From contig JBJXGF010000394.1 of NCBI GenBank assembly GCA_046153015.1, positions 1 through 11,207 of the forward strand: a stretch of 11,207 nt of DNA, read 5' to 3'. The position numbers and the translations under genes are program-made. Below are positions 5,735 to 11,207 of the stretch, piece by piece. Origin of the DNA: JBJXGF01 sp046153015 (GTDB taxonomy: Bacteria > Actinomycetota > Acidimicrobiia > Acidimicrobiales > CAIXPF01). Under the pieces are notes generated by a model. That model searched no databases. It was not told where the DNA came from and saw only the letters and a list, made by a program, of their open reading frames with translations. Position 1 is the first letter of the stretch. Every line of letters begins with the position of its first letter.

Positions 5735-6958
5735 GTGGCTGCGACGACCGAAGCGGCCCAGGCGGCTCGAGGCGGGGTCGACTCGGCTCGAGCCTGGCTG
5801 GTGGTCGCCGCCGCCTTCCTGTCGACGTTCAGCGCCTTCGCGGTCACCTACAGCTTCGGCGCGTTCTTCAAGCCGATGGCCGACGAGTTCCACACCGGCA
5901 AGGGCGCCACGTCGTTCGTGTTCGCCATCACCACGTTCCTCTACTTCGTGCTGGGGCTGCCGGCCGGGCGCATCGCCGACCGGCGCGGACCCAAGTCGGT
6001 GGTGCTCACCGGCGCCGCGGCCCTCGCCGTCGGCCTGTGGCTCACCTCGTTCGTGTCGCAGCTCTGGGTCGGCTACCTCACCTACGGGCTCGGCGTCGGG
6101 GTGGCCGTCGCCTGCGCCTACGTGCCGATGGTGTCCCAGGTGGGCGGCTGGTTCGAGCGCAAGCGGGCCAGCGCGCTGGGCCTCGCCGTGGCCGGCATCG
6201 GCGTGGGCACCCTCGTCGGGCCGCCCGCCGCCAGCGCCCTGATCGAGGCCTACGGCTGGCGCACCACCTACCGGATCTTCGGCGTGGTCGCCCCGCTGCT
6301 GCTCGCCCTCTGCGCGGCGCTGGCGGCGCGCCCTCCGGCGGCGCTCGGCGCGCCGCCGCCCCCGCCCCTCGGCGAGCTCGTCCGGCGCCCTTCGTTCCGC
6401 CTGCTCTACGCGGCCATGCTGCTCGTCTCGCCGGCGTTGTACGTGCCGTTCGTGTTCCTCACCGCGTACGCCAAGGACAACGGCGTCTCGAGCGGCCGGG
6501 CGGCGCTGCTGCTCAGCCTCATCGGGGCGGCCAGCACTGCCGGCCGCCTCGGTCTCGGCACGGTGTCGGACCGCTTCGGCGCGTTCCGCCTGTACGGCGG
6601 GTGCGTGCTGGTCATGTGCGCCTCGGGCCTGATCTGGCTGGCCGCCGGCCGCTCGTACGCCCTGCTGCTGGTGTACGCGCTGGTCATGGGCGTGAGCTAC
6701 GGCGGCTTCATCGCGCTCTCGCCGGCCGTGGCGGCCCTGGTGTTCGGCCCCGCCGGGCTCGGCGGCGTCCTCGGCGCCCTCTACACCGCGGCGGGGCTCG
6801 GCGGGCTCGTGGGCCCGCCGGTCATCGGGGCGATCATCGACGGGACCGAGTCGTACACCCCGGCCATCCTCGCCGCGATCGCGTTGGGCCTCGGCGGCTT
6901 CGGCCTGCTCACTCGCCTCGGCGCAGCGGCCGGCCCGGCGCCGTCGCCCGCCCGCTGA
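5735..6958 (+). CDS. MFS transporter, monocarboxylate/oxalate-formate antiporter-like
   Basis: This 407-residue inner-membrane protein has about 12 hydrophobic segments in two halves, separated by a Pro/Ala-rich central loop (199-212). MFS motif A appears as GRIADRRG (78-85) between segments 2 and 3, with a weaker counterpart GTVSDRFG (275-282) in the second half. The stretch GGWFERKRASALGLAVAGIGVG (137-158) is typical of the monocarboxylate-porter-like MFS branch, so small organic acids are plausible substrates, but this is inferred from resemblance only. The GTG start has GAGGGG 7 nt upstream. The gene diverges from the MgtE-type transporter and converges on the SDR gene with only 21 nt between stop codons. 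Confidence 0.9.
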   Translation: MAATTEAAQAARGGVDSARAWLVVAAAFLSTFSAFAVTYSFGAFFKPMADEFHTGKGATSFVFAITTFLYFVLGLPAGRIADRRGPKSVVLTGAAALAVGLWLTSFVSQLWVGYLTYGLGVGVAVACAYVPMVSQVGGWFERKRASALGLAVAGIGVGTLVGPPAASALIEAYGWRTTYRIFGVVAPLLLALCAALAARPPAALGAPPPPPLGELVRRPSFRLLYAAMLLVSPALYVPFVFLTAYAKDNGVSSGRAALLLSLIGAASTAGRLGLGTVSDRFGAFRLYGGCVLVMCASGLIWLAAGRSYALLLVYALVMGVSYGGFIALSPAVAALVFGPAGLGGVLGALYTAAGLGGLVGPPVIGAIIDGTESYTPAILAAIALGLGGFGLLTRLGAAAGPAPSPAR

Positions 6959-6964
6959 ACCGGC

Positions 6965-6976
6965 GCCGGGCCCGGC
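6965..6976. terminator. Palindrome between convergent MFS and SDR genes
   Basis: GCCGGGCCCGGC is a perfect 12-bp palindrome inside the 21-nt gap between the two stop codons. It could act as a bidirectional terminator, but its hairpin would be short and no T-tract follows. Confidence 0.25.
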
Positions 6977-6979
6977 CGC

Positions 6980-7753
6980 TCAGGCGCCCTTCTCGGGGTC
7001 GACGATGTTGAAGGCCAGCGTGCCCCCGCCGTCGAGGATCAGCGCTTGGCCGGTGATCCACGACGACGCATCGGACGCGAAGAACAGCGCCGCCGCGGCC
7101 ACGTCCTCGGGCTCGCCGAGCCGCTTGAGCGGATAGCGCTCGGCCACCAGCTTGCCCCGCTCGCCCTCCCACAGGATGCGGGCGAAGTCGGTCTTGATGA
7201 GCCCCGGGGCCACGCAGTTGACCCGCACCTGCGGGCCGAGCTCGGGCGCGAGCTGCTGGGTGAGCTTCACCAACGCCGCCTTGGTCACCCCGTACACCCC
7301 GAGCTGGATGTCGGAGCGGAACCCCGCCACCGAGGAGACCATCACCACCGAGCCGCCGTGCTCCTGCATCCACTTCCGCCACGCCAGCTGGGTCCAGACG
7401 AACGGGGCTCGGATGTTCACCTGGAACGTCTTGTCCCAGCGGCCGAGGTCGGCGTCGATCAGCGGCCCGGCGTAGGGGTTGGCCGCCGCGTTGTTCACCA
7501 GCACGTCGAGGCGTCCGTGGCGGTCGAGCACGGCGTCGATCGTCGCCTCGGCCTGGTCGGCTTCGCCGACGTTGGCGGGGAACCAGTCGCAGCCGCCGCC
7601 GATCTCGGCCGCCGCCTGCTCGAGCTGTTCGGCCTTGCGCGACACGATCACGACCTGCGCGCCGGCGTCGGCGCAGCTCCGCGCGATGCCCTTGCCGATC
7701 CCTTTCGAGCCGCCGGTCACGAGGGCCACCTTGCCGTCCAGTCTCAGTTCCAT
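6980..7753 (-). CDS. Short-chain dehydrogenase/reductase (classical SDR)
   Basis: This 257-residue cytosolic NAD(P)-dependent oxidoreductase has a Rossmann fold. The cofactor-binding loop is TGGSKGIG (13-20), the structural NNAA motif is at 87-90, and the catalytic residues are Asn113, Ser140 or Ser141, and YGVTK with Tyr154 and Lys158. VNCVAPGLIKTDF (178-190) and the C-terminal WITGQALILDGGG (232-244) are standard for the family. The set resembles FabG-like or 2-oxoacyl/alcohol dehydrogenases; the substrate is not predictable. I chose the ATG at 7753 and not a longer start at 7810, because the family N-terminus begins MELRLDGKVALVTGG and a -10-like box lies 8 nt before it, which would make the mRNA leaderless. 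The gene diverges from the sigma factor gene. Confidence 0.92.
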   Translation of the reverse strand: MELRLDGKVALVTGGSKGIGKGIARSCADAGAQVVIVSRKAEQLEQAAAEIGGGCDWFPANVGEADQAEATIDAVLDRHGRLDVLVNNAAANPYAGPLIDADLGRWDKTFQVNIRAPFVWTQLAWRKWMQEHGGSVVMVSSVAGFRSDIQLGVYGVTKAALVKLTQQLAPELGPQVRVNCVAPGLIKTDFARILWEGERGKLVAERYPLKRLGEPEDVAAAALFFASDASSWITGQALILDGGGTLAFNIVDPEKGA

Positions 7754-7761
7754 GGCGGCAC

Positions 7762-7767
7762 ACAGTA
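7762..7767 (-). promoter_or_regulatory. Candidate -10 box for a leaderless SDR transcript
   Basis: TACTGT on the minus strand ends exactly 8 nt before the ATG at 7753, with no Shine-Dalgarno sequence in between. Confidence 0.45.
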
Positions 7768-7888
7768 CGTAGCGCCGTGGGGCCCCGCACGAGCCCGCGG
7801 CGCACGTCAACGGCGCACCTCAGCGGCGGAGGGCGAACCAGACGGTTAGAGGGAGCGATCCTTCGGAAACGACAGGCGAGAACCACCC

Positions 7889-7911
7889 CGCGGGTGAGGG
7901 CTGCACCCGTG
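7889..7911. repeat. Inverted repeat upstream of the sigma factor gene
   Basis: CGGGTG (7891-7896) and CACCCG (7904-7909) flank a 7-nt spacer, with one wobble and one further pair outside. It lies in the 190-nt divergent intergenic region and ends about 19 nt before the TAGGGT box, so it would be upstream of the transcript and might be an operator. Otherwise the stretch holds nothing that I can support. Confidence 0.3.
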
Positions 7912-7929
7912 CACGTCACAACAGATCGG

Positions 7930-7935
7930 TAGGGT
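7930..7935 (+). promoter_or_regulatory. Candidate -10 box for a leaderless sigma factor transcript
   Basis: TAGGGT ends exactly 8 nt before the ATG at 7944, with no Shine-Dalgarno sequence. A GGAAAC at 7865-7870 recalls a SigR -35, but no GTT lies about 18 nt after it, so autoregulation is not shown. Confidence 0.5.
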
Positions 7936-7943
7936 GTCAGGCG

Positions 7944-8615
7944 ATGGCCGATCAGGCGCGGTTCGTCGACGAAGCGATGGAGCACATGCCGGCGCTGTAC
8001 TCCGCCGCGCTCCGGATGACGCGCAACGCCGCCGAGGCCGAAGACCTCGTGCAGGAAACGTATCTGAAGGCCTATCGCGGCTTCGCCGGGTTCAAGGAGG
8101 GCACGAACCTCAAGGCCTGGCTCTACCGGATCCTCACCAACACCTACATCAACTGGTACCGGTCGAAGAAGCGCCGCCCGGAGGAATCCGAGCTGGAAGA
8201 CGTGGAGGATCTGTACCTCTACCGCCGCCTCGGGGGGCTCGAGGCCGCGGCGGCGGGCCGCAGTGCGGAGGACGAGCTGCTCGACACGTTCTCCGAGGCC
8301 GAGGTGAAAGACGCCATCGAGGCGCTGCCCGAGCAGTTCCGCCTTGCGGTGCTGTTGGCCGACGTCGAGGGCTTCTCCTACAAGGAGATCGCGGACATCC
8401 TGGAGGTGCCGATAGGCACGGTCATGAGCCGGCTGCACCGGGGAAGAAAGGCCCTGCAGAAGCGGTTGTACGAGTTTGCCGTGAGCCGTGGCCTGGTCGA
8501 TGCGCCCTCCGAGCCGGAGGGCCACCGGCGCAGCGGCGGCGCTCAGGGCGAACGTCGTGATCCCGCCGAACCAGCCGAGCCCGCCGGTCGGGCCCGCTCC
8601 GGCGTGACCCCCTAG
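7944..8615 (+). CDS. sigR: SigR/SigH-type ECF RNA polymerase sigma factor
   Basis: This 223-residue ECF sigma factor should redirect RNA polymerase to thiol-oxidative stress genes. Region 2 (about 12-78) reads YSAALRMTRNAAEAEDLVQETYLKAY and GTNLKAWLYRILTNTYIN, which is close to Streptomyces SigR and mycobacterial SigH. A charged linker (79-118) follows. Region 4 (119-173) holds the helix-turn-helix GFSYKEIADILEVPIGTVMSRLHRGRKAL. After region 4 there is an unusual disordered tail of about 40 residues (184-223) rich in Pro, Glu, Arg and Gly. The anti-sigma gene follows after 26 nt, the classical SigR-RsrA pair. The start has no ribosome site, but a TANNNT box 8 nt away suggests a leaderless mRNA. 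The gene symbol is by family resemblance. Confidence 0.92.
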   Translation: MADQARFVDEAMEHMPALYSAALRMTRNAAEAEDLVQETYLKAYRGFAGFKEGTNLKAWLYRILTNTYINWYRSKKRRPEESELEDVEDLYLYRRLGGLEAAAAGRSAEDELLDTFSEAEVKDAIEALPEQFRLAVLLADVEGFSYKEIADILEVPIGTVMSRLHRGRKALQKRLYEFAVSRGLVDAPSEPEGHRRSGGAQGERRDPAEPAEPAGRARSGVTP

Positions 8616-8641
8616 TCGGAGATGGCCACTCGGAACCGTTG

Positions 8642-8896
8642 ATGGAGACCAACGACTGCGAGCAGGCGCTGCTGGCGCTGTACCACTTCCTCGACGGCGA
8701 GCTCACCGCCGACCGGCGCCGGTCGATCGAGCTCCACCTCGACGACTGTCTGCACTGCCACGGCGCCTTCGAGTTCGAGTTCGAGCTGCGCACGGTGGTG
8801 CAGGCCAAAGCGCAGGACAACGTGCCCGACCACCTGCGCCAACGAGTGCTGCGCGCCCTGTCCCAGGAGGGCGGCCCGCTGCTCGGCTGGGCCTGA
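8642..8896 (+). CDS. rsrA: RsrA/RshA-type zinc anti-sigma factor
   Basis: This 84-residue redox-sensing anti-sigma factor should bind and silence the upstream SigR-like protein in the reduced state. The ZAS zinc motif is HLDDCLHC: His32, Cys36 and Cys39, with Cys6 as the fourth ligand. These correspond, with a constant offset of 5, to Cys11, His37, Cys41 and Cys44 of Streptomyces RsrA, where oxidation of Cys11 and Cys44 to a disulfide releases SigR. The RsrA cysteines at 61-62 have no counterpart here. The ATG at 8642 is preceded by a possible TTG start at 8639, which would add one Met. No good ribosome site is seen, and translation may be coupled to the sigma gene or to a 6-codon frame ATG(8622)-TGA(8642) that overlaps the start. 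Confidence 0.9.
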   Translation: METNDCEQALLALYHFLDGELTADRRRSIELHLDDCLHCHGAFEFEFELRTVVQAKAQDNVPDHLRQRVLRALSQEGGPLLGWA

Positions 8897-8948
8897 ACAG
8901 CCGCCACGCGTAACCCCGGACGCCGCCCGTGAAACGTGACATGTTCCA

Positions 8949-8961
8949 CCGGCTTCGCCGG
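8949..8961. terminator. Small hairpin after the anti-sigma gene
   Basis: CCGGC-TTC-GCCGG is a perfect 5-bp stem-loop in the 99-nt gap after the anti-sigma gene. There is no T-tract. A terminator role is only a guess. Confidence 0.2.
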
Positions 8962-8995
8962 AATAGCTCCTGGTCGGGCGCTGGTTGGCCAGCGC

Positions 8996-9184
8996 ATGGC
9001 ACAGGAATCCATCGCCGGGTACCGCTTCGCCAGCGAGGAGGGCCCCGTCAAGCGTTCCGCCCGCGGTCGGGTCTGCGAGGAGGCCGGCTGTTCGACGATC
9101 TTGTCGATCTACAACGACGGCGACCACTGCGCCCGGCACGAGCCGATGACTCCGCCCCGAATGCGTGGAGTGAAGATCGCCTGA
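8996..9184 (+). CDS. Small Cys/His (putative zinc-binding) protein, 62 aa
   Basis: I do not recognise a named family. The product is a basic, soluble 62-residue protein with C27-x4-C32-x12-C45-x2-H48, a spacing that suggests a single zinc site. The core is CEEAGCSTILSIYNDGDHCARH, followed by the basic tail PPRMRGVKIA. Similar Cys-Cys-x-T-x-LS-x-YN segments occur, from memory, in small actinobacterial proteins and near helix-turn-helix domains. An ATG at 8996 without a ribosome site is the most conservative start; a GTG at 8936 would add 20 residues lacking the compositional look of a domain. The gene follows the redox sigma/anti-sigma pair, so a thiol or zinc role is tempting but unproven. 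Confidence 0.6.
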   Translation: MAQESIAGYRFASEEGPVKRSARGRVCEEAGCSTILSIYNDGDHCARHEPMTPPRMRGVKIA

Positions 9185-9237
9185 CGATAGGCGCGGGTTT
9201 CTCGGCGACGACTTGTCGGCCCGGCGGCCAACGGCCG

Positions 9238-9243
9238 TAGGAT
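9238..9243 (+). promoter_or_regulatory. Promoter of the membrane protein-metalloprotease-tilS operon
   Basis: TAGGAT ends exactly 8 nt before the ATG at 9252, implying a leaderless start. TTGTCG at 9213-9218 could be the -35, at a long spacing of 19. Confidence 0.5.
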
Positions 9244-9251
9244 GGCCCCCC

Positions 9252-9389
9252 ATGGTGTACGGGTTCCTGGCGGTCGTCTGGCACTACTGGATCGGCGTGG
9301 CGCTGGCGTTGCCGGGCATCATCATGGTGCTCGCGACCGTCGTCGGATACCTCGTCAAGGTCGTGATGCCGAAGTACCCGAGGCAGTGA
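9252..9389 (+). CDS. Small single-pass membrane protein, 45 aa
   Basis: This is an unrecognised small membrane protein. Residues 5-38 form one long hydrophobic run with aromatic residues at its start (W10, H11, Y12, W13) and a Pro-Gly at 21-22 that could kink it; it ends in the short basic tail KYPRQ (41-45). It is too short for most gene callers. Three things support it: the TAGGAT box 8 nt before the ATG, typical high-GC codon use throughout, and the metalloprotease GTG following its stop by only 4 nt. That spacing means it is probably the first gene of the metalloprotease-tilS operon. It could modulate or anchor a membrane partner; no function can be assigned. Confidence 0.65.
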   Translation: MVYGFLAVVWHYWIGVALALPGIIMVLATVVGYLVKVVMPKYPRQ

Positions 9390-9393
9390 TCGC

Positions 9394-10458
9394 GTGACCG
9401 CTTCGGTCGACTGGCGGCTCGCCCAGCAGGTGGCGGCCCGAGTCGGCCGACGCGAGCCGTTCGCCCAGTCGTATCACTACGCCTCGCTGGCGCCAGACTT
9501 CGCGGAGCTCACCGCCGAGGCCGAGGAGCTGGTGGCTGAGGTCGCCGGTCTGCGCTCGCTCGCCGGCCCCGCCCGGGCCCGGGTGACCGACCGAGCCGGC
9601 TGGGTCGACGCCAACATCGCGTCCTTCCAGCGTCTGCTGCGCCCCCTGATCGACAAGCTCGAGGCCAAGGCGTCCGGGGCCTCGTTCGGCGGCGTCGCCG
9701 GCCGCCTGGCCGGGCTCGAGGTGGGGGCGCTGCTCGGCTGGATGTCGCTGCGGGTGCTCGGCCAGTACGACGTGCTGATCATCGAGGACGAGCGCCCCGA
9801 GGACCAGGATCTCGTCTACTACGTGGGGCCCAACGTGCTCTCGCTCGAGAAGCGCTACGCCTTCCCCCCACGCGAGTTCCGACTCTGGCTCGCGGTCCAC
9901 GAGTGCACCCACCGGGCGCAGTTCACCGGCGTGCCGTGGCTGCGCCACCACTTCCTCGACCTCGTGCAGCGCACGATCGACGCGGTGGAGCCCGACCCCA
10001 AGCGCCTCGTCGGCGCCCTCAAGGCGGCCCGCGACGAGCGCCGCGCCGGCCGCCGCCCGCTCGACTCGGGCCTCGCGGCCCTCTTCGCGACCGACGAGCA
10101 GCGCCAGCTCCTCGACCGCATCGGCGGCATGATGTCGCTGCTCGAGGGCCACGGCGACATCGTGATGAACCGCGCCGTCGCCGAGCGGGCCCCCTCTGCC
10201 GAGCGCTTCGCCCGGGTGCTCCACGCCCGCCGCCAGCAGTCCTCGAGCCTCGTGCGCCTCCTCCAGCGCCTCATCGGCCTCGACGCCAAGCTGGCCCAGT
10301 ACCTCCAGGGCGAGGGCTTCGTGCTGGCCGTCGAAGCCGCCGGCGGCCGCGAGCTCTTCGACAACGTGTGGCGCGGTCCCGAGTGGCTGCCGACGATGGA
10401 CGAGATCCGCCGCCCCGAGGAGTGGATCGAGCGGGTGCGGCTGTCCCACGCGGTCTGA
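9394..10458 (+). CDS. Zinc-dependent metalloprotease-like protein (DUF2342 / F420-biosynthesis-associated family)
   Basis: This 354-residue protein belongs to the actinobacterial DUF2342 family of predicted zincin metallopeptidases, sometimes labelled coenzyme F420 biosynthesis-associated although that role is not established. The zinc motif HECTH lies at 169-173 (His169, catalytic Glu170, His173) within LWLAVHECTHRAQF. The conserved downstream segment MMSLLEGHGDIVMN (246-259) holds Glu251 and His253, likely candidates for the third ligand. There is no signal peptide or membrane helix. The GTG start lies 4 nt after the small membrane protein stop, and tilS starts 8 nt after its stop, so the three genes almost certainly share a transcript. 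The metalloprotease-tilS order is also found in mycobacteria. The family assignment is firm; the substrate is unknown. Confidence 0.9.
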   Translation: MTASVDWRLAQQVAARVGRREPFAQSYHYASLAPDFAELTAEAEELVAEVAGLRSLAGPARARVTDRAGWVDANIASFQRLLRPLIDKLEAKASGASFGGVAGRLAGLEVGALLGWMSLRVLGQYDVLIIEDERPEDQDLVYYVGPNVLSLEKRYAFPPREFRLWLAVHECTHRAQFTGVPWLRHHFLDLVQRTIDAVEPDPKRLVGALKAARDERRAGRRPLDSGLAALFATDEQRQLLDRIGGMMSLLEGHGDIVMNRAVAERAPSAERFARVLHARRQQSSSLVRLLQRLIGLDAKLAQYLQGEGFVLAVEAAGGRELFDNVWRGPEWLPTMDEIRRPEEWIERVRLSHAV

Positions 10459-10466
10459 GGGCGGCC

Positions 10467-11207
10467 GTGACCCCCGCCGACCTGCTGCCCCGCTGCACGT
10501 TCCCCCCGGCCGGCGCGGCGGTCGAGTGCGCGGTGTCGGGCGGGCCGGACTCCACGGCCCTGTTGGCGTTGGCCGTCGCCGCCGGCTGCGTCGCCACCGC
10601 GGTGCACGTGGACCACGGGCTGCGGCCCGGCGGCGGCGCCGAGGCCGACGTGGTGGCCGCCTCCGCCGCCGCCCTCGGCGCCGCGTTCCGCGCGGTGCGG
10701 GTGGAGGTGGGCGTCGGCCCCAACCTCGAGGCCCGCGCCCGGCGGGCCCGGTACGCGGCGCTGTCGCCGGATGCGCTCACCGGCCACACCGCCGACGACC
10801 AGGCCGAGACCGTGCTGCTCAACCTGCTGCGCGGCGCCGGGCTCGACGGCCTCGTCGGCATCGGCCGGCCGGAGCGGCGGCCGCTGCTCGGGCTGCGCCG
10901 GGCCGAGACCGCTGCGCTGTGCCGCGACCTCGGCCTGGCCGTGGTGCAGGACCCGACCAACGACGACCTCACCCATCGCCGCAACCGGGTTCGCCGCCAC
11001 GTGCTGCCGCTGCTCGACGAGGTGGCCGGCCGAGACGTGGCCGGGCTCATCGCCCGCCAGAGCGTGCACCTGCGCCAGCAACAGGCGCTGCTCGACGAGC
11101 TGGCCCAGGGCCTCGACCCGTGCGACGTGGCGGCCCTGCGCGCCGCCCACCCCGCCCTCGCCGCCCAGGCGCTGCGGGCGTGGCTGCGCGCCGCCGATGC
11201 CGACCGC
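10467..11207 (+). CDS. tilS: tRNA(Ile)-lysidine synthase, 3' end cut by window edge
   Basis: TilS uses ATP and lysine to convert C34 of tRNA-Ile(CAU) to lysidine so that it reads AUA, an essential step. The first 247 codons are present. The PP-loop ATPase motif SGGPDS is at residues 24-29. It is followed by the HVDHGLRP segment, by GHTADDQAETVLLNLLRG, and by DPTNDDLTHRRNRVRRHVLPLL, all TilS hallmarks in the expected order. The region after about residue 190 enters the linker to the C-terminal domain, which is outside the window. The GTG start at 10467 is preceded by GAGGG five nt upstream, and it lies 8 nt after the metalloprotease stop. In related actinobacteria hpt and ftsH follow, so they may lie just beyond the edge. 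Confidence 0.95.
   Translation, partial: MTPADLLPRCTFPPAGAAVECAVSGGPDSTALLALAVAAGCVATAVHVDHGLRPGGGAEADVVAASAAALGAAFRAVRVEVGVGPNLEARARRARYAALSPDALTGHTADDQAETVLLNLLRGAGLDGLVGIGRPERRPLLGLRRAETAALCRDLGLAVVQDPTNDDLTHRRNRVRRHVLPLLDEVAGRDVAGLIARQSVHLRQQQALLDELAQGLDPCDVAALRAAHPALAAQALRAWLRAADADR

Noticed and set aside
5170..7011. A 613-codon plus-strand frame overlapping the MFS gene.
   Set aside because: It covers the MFS gene in another frame and part of the MgtE-type gene in antisense, and gives low-complexity Arg-rich sequence.
7754..7810. An upstream extension of the SDR gene to 7810.
   Set aside because: The extra 19 residues have no SDR counterpart, would include the candidate promoter, and lie before the canonical MELRLDGKVALVTGG start.
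7865..7890. A SigR-type autoregulatory promoter (GGAAAC) before the sigma gene.
   Set aside because: No GTT -10 element is found at 17-19 nt spacing, and the TAGGGT box gives a better placed start.
6909..8525. A 538-codon minus-strand frame antisense to the sigma factor and overlapping the SDR gene.
   Set aside because: Both overlapped regions carry unmistakable family motifs in other frames, so this frame is a shadow.

Overview
The window looks like chromosomal DNA of a high-GC actinobacterium. Three things point there: a SigR-type ECF sigma factor with an RsrA-type zinc anti-sigma factor, a homologue of mycobacterial Rv2466c (mycothiol-dependent reductase), and a DUF2342 zinc metalloprotease directly upstream of tilS. 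Several genes appear leaderless, with a TANNNT box 8 nt before the start codon, which also fits. The lineage may be Acidimicrobiia, but that is an impression from gene content and not tested. I see no phage, transposon, integron or CRISPR features.

Layout. Bases 1-2335 (minus) hold most of a PAS-PAS-GAF-GGDEF-EAL signalling protein, cut by the window edge; its GGDEF domain looks active and its EAL domain looks dead. A tRNA-Thr(CGU) gene follows at 2511-2586. At 2680-3294 (plus) lies the most notable gene: an Rv2466c/DsbA-fold thiol reductase whose first active-site cysteine codon is an in-frame TGA. A perfect hairpin sits 14 nt after it, with the geometry of a bacterial SECIS, so the gene most likely encodes a selenoprotein with a U-P-W-C active site. 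Convergent to it are an alpha/beta hydrolase (3346-4269, minus) and a two-repeat MgtE/SLC41-type cation transporter (4336-5574, minus). An MFS transporter (5735-6958, plus) diverges from the latter and converges on an SDR dehydrogenase (6980-7753, minus).

The right third reads on the plus strand: SigR-like sigma factor (7944-8615), RsrA-like anti-sigma factor (8642-8896), a 62-residue Cys/His protein (8996-9184), then an apparent operon of a 45-residue membrane protein (9252-9389), the DUF2342 metalloprotease (9394-10458) and tilS (10467 to the window end).

How the genes fit together. The selenoprotein candidate and the SigR/RsrA pair both belong to the mycothiol and disulfide-stress theme of actinobacteria; in mycobacteria the Rv2466c gene is under SigH, the SigR orthologue. 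I see no GGAAT-GTT SigR-type promoter before the selenoprotein gene, so that link is thematic only. None of the Sec machinery genes (selA, selB, selC, selD) lies in the window.
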